DNA of 64,000 nucleotides from Chloroflexota bacterium (GTDB taxonomy: Bacteria > Chloroflexota > Limnocylindria > QHBO01): positions 985 through 64,984 of the forward strand of contig JACDEL010000002.1 in assembly GCA_013816405.1 (NCBI GenBank), written 5' to 3'. Below are positions 18,988 to 28,456 of the stretch, in pieces (positions within the stretch are counted from its first letter, which is position 1; each line of letters starts with the position of its first letter). The notes beneath the pieces were generated by a model. That model saw only the letters and a list, made by a program, of their open reading frames with translations, had not been told where the DNA came from and did no database searches. The position numbers and the translations under genes were made by a program.

Positions 18988-20687
18988 GCGGCGGGTACGC
19001 GCATGCTCTCGACGGCGAATGCCTTCAGAGCGTAGCTGAAGCCCTTCAGCGTCAGGTCTTCGACCGGTTCCGCAACTACCGCTTCCTCGATCACGGCGAG
19101 GACGCGCTGGCTGATCAAGATCTGTCCGGCCTTCGCCGCGTCCGACAGCCGCGAGGCGAGGATCACAGAGTTACCGATCGCCGCGTAGTCGTATCTCCCT
19201 TCGAAGCCGATGCGCCCGAGGGTCGCGAACCCCGACGCGATCCCGATCCCAAGTCCCAGCTCGTAGCCGCGCTTGCGCCAGGCATTGGACAGCACGCCGA
19301 ATCGCTCGCGCATGTCGCAGGCGGTGCGGACCGCGGCGAGCTGGTGATCGGCCACCTGCTGCGGGTCGTTGAAGAAGACCATCAGGCCGTCGCCGGCGAA
19401 GTGCTCCACCGTCCCGCCGTTCGCGACGGCCAGCTCGCCGACCGCTTCGTGGTACTGCCGCAGCACCCCCAGCACCTCCTCTGGCTCGGCCTGCTCTGCG
19501 AAGGCCGTGAAGCCACGCAGATCGGCGAAGAGGGCGGTGATCTCGCGCCGGTGGCCGGCAAGCAGCTGCTCGCCCTCAGCGCTCGACAGCAGCTGGGCGG
19601 CCTGCGGGGCGTAGCGGGCCAGCTCCGTGCGCTGCCGGTCGATCGTCTCGAACAGCCGGACGTTCTCGATGGCCAGCACGGCCTGGTCGGCGAACGTGCT
19701 CAGCAGGCTGATCTGGGAGGGGGTGAAGACCTCCACGTGCCGTCGCCAGACAGAGAGGACGCCGATCGGCTCTCCATCGCGGAACATCGGGATCCCCAGC
19801 ACTGTTCGAAAACCGGACAGGCGCTGCGCTTCCGCCAGCTCATAGTCCGGATCGGCCAGGACGTCCTCGATCTGGATGGGTGCGCGTTCGAGCAGGGCAC
19901 GACCCATGGCCGATCCTCGGCCCGGTGCGGGGACGAACCCCATCATCAGCTCCCGGAAATCCTCTGGCACCTCCGCGCTGAAGACCCGTGCGCGAAACTC
20001 CCCGCCGATCTCGCGGGTGATGTTGCCCTGGTCGGCATGGGAGAGACGGACGGCGTTGTCGAGCACCGACTGGAGCACCGCGTCCAGCTCGAAGGTCGAG
20101 CGGCTGATGGACTGCAGGACATTGCCAACCGCCGTCTCCCGTTCAAGCGCCTCGTGGGTCTCCGCCAGCAGCCGACCCAGCCGGATCGCCACCGCCGCCT
20201 GATCGGCGAAGAGGCTGACGACCTCAATCTGCTCGTCGGTGAAGGGCTCCACCCTGGTTCGGCCCAGGCCAAATGCGCCGATCACACCCTCGTCAGTGCG
20301 GATCGGCACGCCCAGCATGGTTCGCACGCCCCCTACCTGATATCCACCCGCCTCGTATTCCGGGTCGGCTGCGAGGTCTGCAACGTGCACGGGCTCGCCG
20401 CTGAGAGCCACCCGGCCCACTACGGACGTTCGGCCGATTCGATCCGGGTGATCGCGTTCATATGCCCAGTGCTCGGGCGTGCCGCCGGTCGCCGCGGCAA
20501 ATCGAAACAGATCGCCATCGCGCAAGAAGACGAATCCCATCTCTGCCCGGCACAGCGCCGCGGCCTCCGCGGAGATGCGATCCAGGATCGGCTGGAGCTC
20601 GAAGCCGGCTCCGGCCACCGCGGCCAAGACGTGACCTACGGCCCCCAGGGCTTCCCGTTCGGAAGTGCGAGCCTCCTTTTCAGCCAT
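18984..20687 (-). CDS. GAF-domain(s) plus class III adenylate/guanylate cyclase
   Basis: Two GAF-like regions; ITALFADLRGFTAFAEQ, EHFAGDGLMVFFND, YAAIGNSVILASRLSD cyclase motifs. Confidence 0.88.
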   Translation of the reverse strand: MAEKEARTSEREALGAVGHVLAAVAGAGFELQPILDRISAEAAALCRAEMGFVFLRDGDLFRFAAATGGTPEHWAYERDHPDRIGRTSVVGRVALSGEPVHVADLAADPEYEAGGYQVGGVRTMLGVPIRTDEGVIGAFGLGRTRVEPFTDEQIEVVSLFADQAAVAIRLGRLLAETHEALERETAVGNVLQSISRSTFELDAVLQSVLDNAVRLSHADQGNITREIGGEFRARVFSAEVPEDFRELMMGFVPAPGRGSAMGRALLERAPIQIEDVLADPDYELAEAQRLSGFRTVLGIPMFRDGEPIGVLSVWRRHVEVFTPSQISLLSTFADQAVLAIENVRLFETIDRQRTELARYAPQAAQLLSSAEGEQLLAGHRREITALFADLRGFTAFAEQAEPEEVLGVLRQYHEAVGELAVANGGTVEHFAGDGLMVFFNDPQQVADHQLAAVRTACDMRERFGVLSNAWRKRGYELGLGIGIASGFATLGRIGFEGRYDYAAIGNSVILASRLSDAAKAGQILISQRVLAVIEEAVVAEPVEDLTLKGFSYALKAFAVESMRVPAA

Positions 20688-21129
20688 CCGTTTCGAGTGT
20701 TGCGTCCACCGAGAGCTCGACGTTCCCGGCCAGTGCCCGCGAGATCGGACAGCCGTCCTTCGTGCCCTCCGCAATCCGGTCGAACTCCTCGGGCGTGATC
20801 CCATGGACGTGACCGAGGACGGTGAGGGCGGAGCGCGTGACCGTCCAGCCGCCGTCGATCTTGTCAAAGGTCACCTCGGCCTCGACATGCATCTCCTCCG
20901 GCGTATGGCCCGCCCGGCCCAGGTCGGCCGAGAAGGCCATGGCAAAACAGGTGGCATGCGCGGCGGCGAGCAGCTCTTCTGGCGAGGTGCGGCCATCGGG
21001 CGCCTCGGTGCGCGACGCCCACGACACGGGCAGATCGGTGAAGGTGCCGGATGAGCCGGCGGTGACAGTGCCGTCGCCGGTGGCGAGCGGGCCCTGCCAG
21101 GTGACGGTGGCGGTGCGGACGGCGGCCAT
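20680..21129 (-). CDS. OsmC/Ohr family peroxiredoxin-like protein
   Basis: TSPEELLAAAHATCFAMAFSADL and DGCPISRALAGNVELSVDATL signatures. Confidence 0.88.
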   Translation of the reverse strand: MAAVRTATVTWQGPLATGDGTVTAGSSGTFTDLPVSWASRTEAPDGRTSPEELLAAAHATCFAMAFSADLGRAGHTPEEMHVEAEVTFDKIDGGWTVTRSALTVLGHVHGITPEEFDRIAEGTKDGCPISRALAGNVELSVDATLETDG

Positions 21130-21184
21130 TGAATCGGTCCTCCTTGTATCCTGCGGGGACTTCAGCCTACCGCACGCAGGACCG

Positions 21185-21802
21185 ATGTCGAGCGCCGAGC
21201 CAAGCCTCCCCCGACCCATCCCCAGCATCCGCGGCGAGATGGTCTACCTGCGCCCCGCCGAGCGGGACGACATCGACCTGTTCGTGCGCTGGTTTGCCGA
21301 TGCCGAGACCACTCGCTACCTGGCCACGCGCGCCCCGTTCAGCAAGGCGATGGAGGAGCGCTGGTTCGACTCGATGCTCGAACAGCAGGGCAGGCGAAGC
21401 TACCACTTTGTCATCTGCCTGCTGGCCGACGATCGGGCGATTGGCACCGCGGGCTTCCACCATGTGAACCAGGAGGACGGCAACGCCTCGTTCGGCATCA
21501 GCATCGGCGAGAAGGCGGAGTGGTCCAAGGGCTACGGGACCGATGCGCTGCGCGCCATCTGCGACTTCGGCTTCGGGCAGCTACGCCTGGAACGGATCGA
21601 GCTGGACGTCTACGAGCCGAACCGGCGCGCCCAGCGCTCCTACGAGAAGGCCGGCTTCGTGAAGGAGGGAACGCTCCGCCACGCGCACTTCTCCGATGGG
21701 GCCTTCCACGATGTAGTGCGGATGTCCCTCCTGCGCGAGGAGTGGGCGTCGCAGCCACGCTCCCGGCCGTGGGACGAGCCGATCACCGACCACGGAGCGT
21801 AG
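21185..21802 (+). CDS. GNAT family N-acetyltransferase
   Basis: VYLRPAERDDIDLFVRWFADAE, SKGYGTDALRAICDFGFGQLRLERIELDVYEPNRRAQRSYEKAGFVKEG. Confidence 0.88.
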   Translation: MSSAEPSLPRPIPSIRGEMVYLRPAERDDIDLFVRWFADAETTRYLATRAPFSKAMEERWFDSMLEQQGRRSYHFVICLLADDRAIGTAGFHHVNQEDGNASFGISIGEKAEWSKGYGTDALRAICDFGFGQLRLERIELDVYEPNRRAQRSYEKAGFVKEGTLRHAHFSDGAFHDVVRMSLLREEWASQPRSRPWDEPITDHGA

Positions 21803-22792
21803 GTGTTCGAGCTGCGTCGCGACCCGGTCACCGGCTGGTGGTCGGCGATCGTCACGGACCGGACCTTCGAGCACGCCTCGTTCGTCGTGCAGGCAACCCC
21901 GATCGAGGGGACCCACTGCCGGCACTGTGACGACGACCCAACGCCCTCCGCGGACGCCGCGGAGGAGACCGCCATCCGGCGCGTCACGCTCCGCCAGGAC
22001 GCCTTCCACCGGATCGACACCGGCCAGGAGCGGACCGGCCAGCTCTCCGTCGAGCAGGCGATGGCCGCGAGTGGCTCGTGGGAGATCCTGGTCGCGCCGC
22101 GCGAGCACCACGAGCGCCTGGCCGATGCCCCGCCACGACTCGCGGTGAACCTGCTGCGGGCCCTGCGCGACACGATGCGCGAGATGGCCGCCGAGCCGCG
22201 GCCCGACGACGAGCCTCGCTACATCCAGGCCGTGCAGAGCTACGGCATGCAGGCCGGCTCGCGGAGCAGCCATCTGAACATGGAGCTGTACTCGATCCCG
22301 CAGGTCCCCCACTGGGTGGCCGAGGAGATCGGTGGGGGCGCTCGATACGTCATCAAGACGCGCTCCTGCGTGTGGTGCAGCCTCGCCCGGAGCGAAGAGG
22401 AATCGGGGGAGCGACTCGTCCTGGCCGAGGAGCGCTTCGTGGTCTTCGCGCCTGCCGCCAGCCGCTCGGCATTTGAGCTGATGATCGTGCCGCGCGCGCA
22501 CGCCGCCGACTTCACAACGCTCGACGATGACGACATCGCGGCGGCCACCGCCACCCTGCAGCGGACCCTGGGTGCGCTCGATGCCCTGGGCGACCCTCCG
22601 TACAACCTGTTCCTGCACACGGCTCCCGTCGGGGAGCGACTGGACGAGACCTTCCACTGGCACTGGGAGGTCCATCCGCGACTGCGCGTGATCGCCGGGC
22701 TCGAGCGCGCGACCGCGCTCGCGGTCAACCCGGCGGCACCGGAATACGCGGCCGGCCTGCTGCGTGAGCACCTTGGCAAGGGGAGCGTGTAA
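21803..22792 (+). CDS. Galactose-1-phosphate uridylyltransferase-like (HIT superfamily) protein
   Basis: ELRRDPVTGWWSAIV N-terminus, CxxC HCRHCDD, C-terminal HWHWEVHPR. Confidence 0.75.
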   Translation: MFELRRDPVTGWWSAIVTDRTFEHASFVVQATPIEGTHCRHCDDDPTPSADAAEETAIRRVTLRQDAFHRIDTGQERTGQLSVEQAMAASGSWEILVAPREHHERLADAPPRLAVNLLRALRDTMREMAAEPRPDDEPRYIQAVQSYGMQAGSRSSHLNMELYSIPQVPHWVAEEIGGGARYVIKTRSCVWCSLARSEEESGERLVLAEERFVVFAPAASRSAFELMIVPRAHAADFTTLDDDDIAAATATLQRTLGALDALGDPPYNLFLHTAPVGERLDETFHWHWEVHPRLRVIAGLERATALAVNPAAPEYAAGLLREHLGKGSV

Positions 22793-22824
22793 CAGGTGCC
22801 TGCCGAGCGGCGTCCACAGCACCA

Positions 22825-23406
22825 ATGGCGCTTGCATCACGGCTCGCATGGCGTTCCGCGGAGATGACTGTTCCGCGGGACGGCTCCGACGCGCGCAAGG
22901 CCGAGTTCGATCGGATCTTCACGGAATACTCGGCGCCCATCTACAACTACGTATTGCGTATGGTGGGTGACCCGGATCGGGCGGCTGACATCGCGCAGGA
23001 CACCTTCATCAAGGCGTACCGCAAGCTTGACACCCTGACCGATGCCTCCTCGACCCGCTCCTGGCTCTACCGGATCGCTACCAACACCGCGATCGACGAG
23101 ATGCGCCGCCGCCGGAACGTCGTCAGGCTGGATGCCGACGAGGACCGCCCGGTCGAGCAGGCGGACGGCGGTCCCGGCCCGGAGACCCAGGTGCTGAGCG
23201 GCCTCATGGACGAGCGCATCAGTCGCGCCCTGCTCCATCTGAAGCCAAACCACCGACAGTGCCTGATCCTGTCGGACGTGGAGGACATGAGCGCGGTGCA
23301 GATCGGCGAGGTGATGGGCATGTCGAATGGCGCGGTGCGTGTCCTGCTGTGCCGCGCCCGGGGTGAGATGCGCCGCAGGCTGGCGGCGGAGGGCCTGGTC
23401 CGATGA
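22825..23406 (+). CDS. ECF-type RNA polymerase sigma factor
   Basis: FDRIFTEYSAPIYNYVLRMVGDPDRAADIAQDTFIKAYRKLDTL region 2 and GEVMGMSNGAVRVLLCRARGEMRRRL region 4. Confidence 0.9.
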   Translation: MALASRLAWRSAEMTVPRDGSDARKAEFDRIFTEYSAPIYNYVLRMVGDPDRAADIAQDTFIKAYRKLDTLTDASSTRSWLYRIATNTAIDEMRRRRNVVRLDADEDRPVEQADGGPGPETQVLSGLMDERISRALLHLKPNHRQCLILSDVEDMSAVQIGEVMGMSNGAVRVLLCRARGEMRRRLAAEGLVR

Positions 23407-24992
23407 GACTCCGTGGCAACCACGTCGACGAGCTGATCAGCGCATCGCTGACCGGCGACCTGACCGACGCGGAGCGCGTCGAGCTGGACTCCCATCTCGT
23501 TCGCTGCGAGACATGTCGCAACACCCTCGCCGCCTTCACCGCCGAACGCAGCATCCTGTCCGGATTGCCAGTTGCGGAGCCGCCTCGCGACCTCGGGGCG
23601 CGGGTTCGCAGTGGGATCGAGTCCGGTCGGCTCGCCCCGTGGTGGCGCCGGCCGGTGGGTCTGATCGCCATCGGCGCCTCGGCGGCAGTGGTTGCCGCCG
23701 CCATCCTCGCCGTCGTTGTCTTCCAGAACCTCGATCTGGGCCCGGTTGGGCAAGCGAGCGGATCGCCGAAGGCATCTGTCTCGGCCGCTCCCTCCAGCAG
23801 TGCCGTCGCGTCAGTCGCCCCCAGCGTCGGGCCTACCACTGCGCCAACCTTCCTGGGACCGGGCGGGCTCGGGTATCTCTCCCTGACGGGCGCACCCCTC
23901 GAGGCATTGCGCCTGTCGTTCATCGCCGATGCGACTGGCGCCTCGGTGGATGCCGGCACGGTCTCCGGCCCGCCGATTGCCGCCGCCCTCTCGCCTGACG
24001 GCCAGTGGCTGGCATACATCACCCAGAAGGGAGAGACCGGAGCCAACGAAGTCTGGGCCCTTCACCTGAACGATGGAAAGATCACGCATTTGGGCTGCTC
24101 CTCGGCCGCGCCGTTCACGAATCGGCTCGCCTGGTCGCCCGACAGCCGGTACCTGGCCTACACCCTGGTCGGCGTCGACCTGGGCGCCGATGCGGGTTGC
24201 GAGAAGCCGACCGATGGCGCCGACGCTTGGCTGTTCGATACGTCCACGGGGCAACGATCGAACTTCAGCAACCGGGGTAACGCGTACGCGGCGGACTTCG
24301 AGCCTATGAGCGTCGCCGATGTCCCAGTGCTCTGGGTGAGCATCGCTTCCGAGACCCCCGGGAGTGGCGCATTCGGGGTAGGAGCGGACATCAACGGCGC
24401 AGGACTGAGCAACATCTTCCTTCCGCTCTTCTCGCCGGACGGCAGCCGTGCGATCTTCTGGAGCGGGACGATGACCTCGAATGGCGGATCGTGGCACTTC
24501 TCAGTGGGCGGGATGCCGCAACTTTCCGGTGATTTCCGGGCCGCAGGCCCTGCCTCCCCGTGGGTCGGGACGCCACTCTTCACGGACCTGACGCCGGTTG
24601 GCGGTGAGGCGTTCGCATCCGGCGACTTCGCGTGGGGTCCCGATAACGATCATCTCGCCTTTTGGGATGGTGCCTGGACGGGTACACCGCAGAGTGCTGA
24701 CGGAACCTATCCGAACCAGGCTGATGCCTACGTCGGCAGCTTCAGCAGTGGCCTTTTGAGCAGCGCCTCTGCGCTGGCCCTCGTCCGACCCGCTGATGCG
24801 TACCTTGTCGCCATCGCGTTCGCCCAGGACGGAACCTCGGTCGCGGTAACCCTCGGCCTCCCTTCTGCGGGCATCGGGGATCCCCCATCCGCTCTCCTTC
24901 AGATCGTTCCGCTGGACGGCAGCGCGCCGCATGGCATCGGCGGAGGCACGGACGCGCCGCCGTGGAACGGGCCGGCGGTCTACGGGTATTGA
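23403..24992 (+). CDS. Zinc-finger anti-sigma factor with TolB/WD40-like propeller
   Basis: Overlaps sigma gene by 4 nt; HxxxCxxC-like HLVRCETCRNTL, one TM, SPDGQWLAYIT / WSPDSRYLAYTL repeats. Confidence 0.8.
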   Translation: MRLRGNHVDELISASLTGDLTDAERVELDSHLVRCETCRNTLAAFTAERSILSGLPVAEPPRDLGARVRSGIESGRLAPWWRRPVGLIAIGASAAVVAAAILAVVVFQNLDLGPVGQASGSPKASVSAAPSSSAVASVAPSVGPTTAPTFLGPGGLGYLSLTGAPLEALRLSFIADATGASVDAGTVSGPPIAAALSPDGQWLAYITQKGETGANEVWALHLNDGKITHLGCSSAAPFTNRLAWSPDSRYLAYTLVGVDLGADAGCEKPTDGADAWLFDTSTGQRSNFSNRGNAYAADFEPMSVADVPVLWVSIASETPGSGAFGVGADINGAGLSNIFLPLFSPDGSRAIFWSGTMTSNGGSWHFSVGGMPQLSGDFRAAGPASPWVGTPLFTDLTPVGGEAFASGDFAWGPDNDHLAFWDGAWTGTPQSADGTYPNQADAYVGSFSSGLLSSASALALVRPADAYLVAIAFAQDGTSVAVTLGLPSAGIGDPPSALLQIVPLDGSAPHGIGGGTDAPPWNGPAVYGY

Positions 24993-25040
24993 CCCGGGGA
25001 TCGGGTGCGCGGTCAACCCATCGGGCTACACTCGGGCGCA

Positions 25041-25580
25041 ATGAGCGAACGGCAGATCCTCGACGCGGATGAGCTGCGACGCGCGCTTACCCGGATCGCC
25101 CACGAGATCGTCGAGCGCAACGGCGGAACCGATGAGCTGGTGCTCGTGGGCGTGCGCAGCCGCGGGGTGCCGCTGGCGCGACGGTTAGCGGGCCTGATCG
25201 AGCAGCACGAGGGTGTGAGCCTGCCGGTCGGGGCACTCGACATCAGCTTCTACCGCGACGACCTGACCAAGGTGGCGCATGCGCCGATCGTCAAGAAGAC
25301 CCAGGCGATGCCGGAGATCGCCGGGCAGACGGTCGTCCTGGTCGACGATGTTCTCTTCACCGGCCGCACGGTGCGGGCCGCGCTGGATGCCCTGACGGAC
25401 CACGGGCGGCCGCGGGCGGTGCGGCTGGCGGTCATCATCGACCGCGGCCACCGCGAGCTTCCGATCCGCCCCGACCACGTCGGCAAGAACCTGCCGACCT
25501 CGCGCGAGGAGATCGTCCACGTCCGAGTGATGGAGAACGACGGCAGCGACGAGGTTGTGCTCGAGCGAACTGGCGACTAG
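25041..25580 (+). CDS. pyrR: Bifunctional pyr operon regulator/uracil phosphoribosyltransferase
   Basis: [42 protein letters not shown] motif, [16 protein letters not shown]. Confidence 0.92.
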   Translation: MSERQILDADELRRALTRIAHEIVERNGGTDELVLVGVRSRGVPLARRLAGLIEQHEGVSLPVGALDISFYRDDLTKVAHAPIVKKTQAMPEIAGQTVVLVDDVLFTGRTVRAALDALTDHGRPRAVRLAVIIDRGHRELPIRPDHVGKNLPTSREEIVHVRVMENDGSDEVVLERTGD

Positions 25581-25966
25581 GCGACCTCGCCGCGCTCTAA
25601 CGCCTCCCAGTATTCACGCCAGCCGCCGAACGATGTGATCTCGCGCTGGCCGCCGGTCATCGCCTCGGGAAAGAGGATGCCGTCCACCCAGCGGCCGTCG
25701 GAGAGCTCGATCGGTCCTCTGTAGAGTCCAGGCGGTTCCCCCGCCTCGACCCGGGCCCAGACCTCGTCGGGGAGCCGGTAGATCTCGCCCGGGACCGAGA
25801 TTCCGCCCCGCTCGGCTCGGTACATCCCCGGATGGAGGTCGCCGATCGAGAAGATCCGGTACTTCGGGGCGGTTCGGAACTCACCCAGGAACTCAGCGCC
25901 GTCCAGGTTGTCGTGCAGCTTCAACCCTCGCATGAGGGTCCCGTTCACGAAGAGTTCGAGGGCCAT
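25577..25966 (-). CDS. Gamma-glutamylcyclotransferase-fold protein resembling a stand-alone allophanate hydrolase C-terminal domain
   Basis: [97 protein letters not shown]. Confidence 0.65.
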   Translation of the reverse strand: MALELFVNGTLMRGLKLHDNLDGAEFLGEFRTAPKYRIFSIGDLHPGMYRAERGGISVPGEIYRLPDEVWARVEAGEPPGLYRGPIELSDGRWVDGILFPEAMTGGQREITSFGGWREYWEALERGEVA

Positions 25967-26035
25967 CTCCCCTCCTTGGCTGAGGCTGCGACCGGGCCCT
26001 CGAGGGACCCGGCCGCATTGAACGGGAGAATGCGG

Positions 26036-27655
26036 TCAGGCCGCCCGCTCCTCCTCGGTTGGCGGCGTGGTGACGGCCCTCATGAGGTCCGAGGCCCCGA
26101 CTCCGCCCTCGCGCATGGCCACGATCCAGATCACGACGCCAGCCAGCAGGTAGCCGATCCACACCTCGTTTGGTGCTCGCACGCTGAAGCCGTCAGTGAA
26201 CTGGAAGATCAACCCGGCCGGGTCGTGCATCAGGCCGACGGCCGCAAGAACCGCCGCTGCCACGCAATAGAAGATGGCCCGCGAGTAGGCCTTATCAATG
26301 ATGAAGACGGCGATCGCCCCCAGCATCAACCCCGCGAGCACGGCGCCGGACCCGAGGATGGCCATCCCCTGGTAGACGACGCCGTTGCCATTCAGCGCGT
26401 CCATGATCGACCCGGCGTTCGTGCCGGCAGCGGCCAGGGAGTTGTCGATCTGGGTCTGCGCCCATTGCGCGATGTTCGGCACCAGGGCCAGCACGATCGC
26501 CGGCGCGTGCCGAGCGACCGATGTCTGGAACGCCTGTGCGCCGATCACCAGCCCAATGAACAGCAGGATCGGGAAGAGGGCCGCACCGGGGATCACGGCA
26601 AGGAAGAAGCTGACGAGTCCGGTGAAGCAGATCAGCGCGATGACGACGCCGGTCGCCAGCGAGTAGCCGATCCGACCACCGACGGCCTTCCAACCGGGAT
26701 GGCCAATGTAGACGGCCGGCGGGAAGGGGCTTCCCAGGAAGGACCCGACCACCGCTCCCAGGCCATCGGCCAGCAGGATGGAGCGGAGGCTGTAGTTGTC
26801 ACCGGCCGCCGAGGCGCTCTCGACGTTGTTCATCCCCTCAGTGAAGTTGTAGACGCCCAGAGGTATCGCCGTGGCCAGCAGCGGGGCTGCGTCGGAGAGG
26901 CCCGAGATCACCTCCGTGCCGAAGACCGGCAGGTGGATCCCAAATTGCTGGAAGGAGTCACTCACCTGCTGCGGGTCGAGCCCCTGCCAACCAAAGACGG
27001 CGTACGACAGCCAGCCGAGCGCCGTGCCGACCACGATTGCCGCCAGCCCGCCCGGAATCCCGAACGGAAGGCGCACCCCGCCCGTCCAGGAGAGCAGGAT
27101 GATGGCGAAAGTGGCGAGGGCGATCCACGCCGCCGTGAACATCTGGAACGCCGCGGCCATGCTGATGAACGCGATCGAGATGCCGGCCAGCGTGCCGAGC
27201 ATCGCCGCGCGCGGGGTGTAGGCACGAATGGTGGGGCCGATGAAGGCGCCGATCAGCACCACCACCCCGATGAAGAAGGCCCATGCCAAGCCCGCCTCGT
27301 AGGCCTGCATCACGTCGCCGGTCTTGATGACGACTGGCAGCATGATCACGAAGGTCACGAAGAAGTAGTGCGGCACGCTCGGGCCATAGGGCATGGCGGC
27401 GACCGTGTCGCGGCCTTCCTTCTGGGACAGCCGATACGCGAGATACGCGTACCAGATGTTGCCGAGCGGCAGTGCGATGGCGAGCGCCGGCAGGATGCGC
27501 CCGAAGACGATGGTGTCCGGGTCGAGCTTGATGACGAACAGCATCAGCCCTGACAGGACCAGCACGTTGAGCAGGACGTTGGTCCCCAGCCCGAAGAAGG
27601 CGTTCCAGTCGCCCGGAACCCACAGCTTCGGCTTGTATTCACTATTGGCTGTCAT
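26036..27655 (-). CDS. NCS2-like (xanthine/uracil-type) permease
   Basis: 539-aa polytopic membrane protein; AAMPYGPSVPHYFF, AYTPRAAMLGTLAGISIAF, GMNNVESASAAGDNYSLRSILLADGLGAVVGSFLGSPFPPAVYIGHPGWKA. Confidence 0.75.
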   Translation of the reverse strand: MTANSEYKPKLWVPGDWNAFFGLGTNVLLNVLVLSGLMLFVIKLDPDTIVFGRILPALAIALPLGNIWYAYLAYRLSQKEGRDTVAAMPYGPSVPHYFFVTFVIMLPVVIKTGDVMQAYEAGLAWAFFIGVVVLIGAFIGPTIRAYTPRAAMLGTLAGISIAFISMAAAFQMFTAAWIALATFAIILLSWTGGVRLPFGIPGGLAAIVVGTALGWLSYAVFGWQGLDPQQVSDSFQQFGIHLPVFGTEVISGLSDAAPLLATAIPLGVYNFTEGMNNVESASAAGDNYSLRSILLADGLGAVVGSFLGSPFPPAVYIGHPGWKAVGGRIGYSLATGVVIALICFTGLVSFFLAVIPGAALFPILLFIGLVIGAQAFQTSVARHAPAIVLALVPNIAQWAQTQIDNSLAAAGTNAGSIMDALNGNGVVYQGMAILGSGAVLAGLMLGAIAVFIIDKAYSRAIFYCVAAAVLAAVGLMHDPAGLIFQFTDGFSVRAPNEVWIGYLLAGVVIWIVAMREGGVGASDLMRAVTTPPTEEERAA

Positions 27656-27747
27656 TGGTTCTCCTCTACCCTCCTTCCCCCTTGACGATCGACGCGGGTC
27701 TTACGGCGGATGGCTGACGGCGGCGTCGGGCATCAGTTCCTCCGGCG

Positions 27748-28437
27748 TCAGGCGGAGGCGCCGGCCATCGCCGGCTTGCCGAGTGCCTCGAGAAAGGCGG
27801 CGGAGTCGCTGACCCAGCCGAAGATGCCGCCCTGGGCCTTGATCATCTCCAGCGCGACGCGCTGGAACTCGGGGAAGTAGGACGCGACCGCGTCAGACAG
27901 CACGCAGACGTCGTAGCCGCGATCGTTCGCTTCGCGCACCGTGGTCTGCACGCAGACCTCGGTCGTCACCCCGCAGGCGATGATTCGCTCGATCCCCTTC
28001 ATCTTCAGGATGGTGTCGAGGTCGGTCGCGTAGAACGCCCCCTTGCCGGGCTTGTCGACGACCGGCTCGCCCTCAATCGGGTAGACCTCCTCGACGATGT
28101 CATGGCCGTGCGAGCCGCGGACGAGGAGGCGGCCCATCGGTCCTTCGTCGCCGATGTGGATCGAGGGATTGCCACGCTCGTACTTGGCGCGCGGCAGGTC
28201 GGAGAGGTCGGGGCGGTGGCCCTCGCGCGTGTGGATCACGAAGATTCCAGCCTCGCGGCTGGCCTTGAGAACGCGCTGTGCCGCCGGGAGCGCCGCCAGC
28301 AGGAACGACGTGTCGTTGCCGAGGGACTCACCGAAGCCGCCGGGGTACACGAAGTCGCGCTGGAAGTCGATCATCAGCAGCGCGGTCTTCTTGGGATCGA
28401 ATTCGAAGTCGTACGGTTCCGCCTTCATGCTCAGCAT
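27748..28437 (-). CDS. Isochorismatase-superfamily cysteine hydrolase, biuret-hydrolase-like
   Basis: TALLMIDFQRDFVYPGGFG, IHTREGHRPDLSDLP, DKPGKGAFYATDLDTIL, ACGVTTEVCVQTTVREANDRGYDVCVLSDA: Asp/Lys/Cys triad and the THTREGHRPDL..LP-type context of biuretases. Confidence 0.75.
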   Translation of the reverse strand: MLSMKAEPYDFEFDPKKTALLMIDFQRDFVYPGGFGESLGNDTSFLLAALPAAQRVLKASREAGIFVIHTREGHRPDLSDLPRAKYERGNPSIHIGDEGPMGRLLVRGSHGHDIVEEVYPIEGEPVVDKPGKGAFYATDLDTILKMKGIERIIACGVTTEVCVQTTVREANDRGYDVCVLSDAVASYFPEFQRVALEMIKAQGGIFGWVSDSAAFLEALGKPAMAGASA

Positions 28438-28456
28438 GCGTTGACTTGGACCTCCT

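Noticed and set aside
19344-20798. 484-aa + ORF antisense to the GAF-cyclase
   Set aside because: Shadow ORF in GC-rich DNA; no recognisable motifs.
25832-27553. 573-aa + strand ORF antisense to the permease
   Set aside because: Low-complexity His/Asp/Gly/Arg composition typical of a high-GC shadow frame; the opposite strand encodes a clear membrane transporter.
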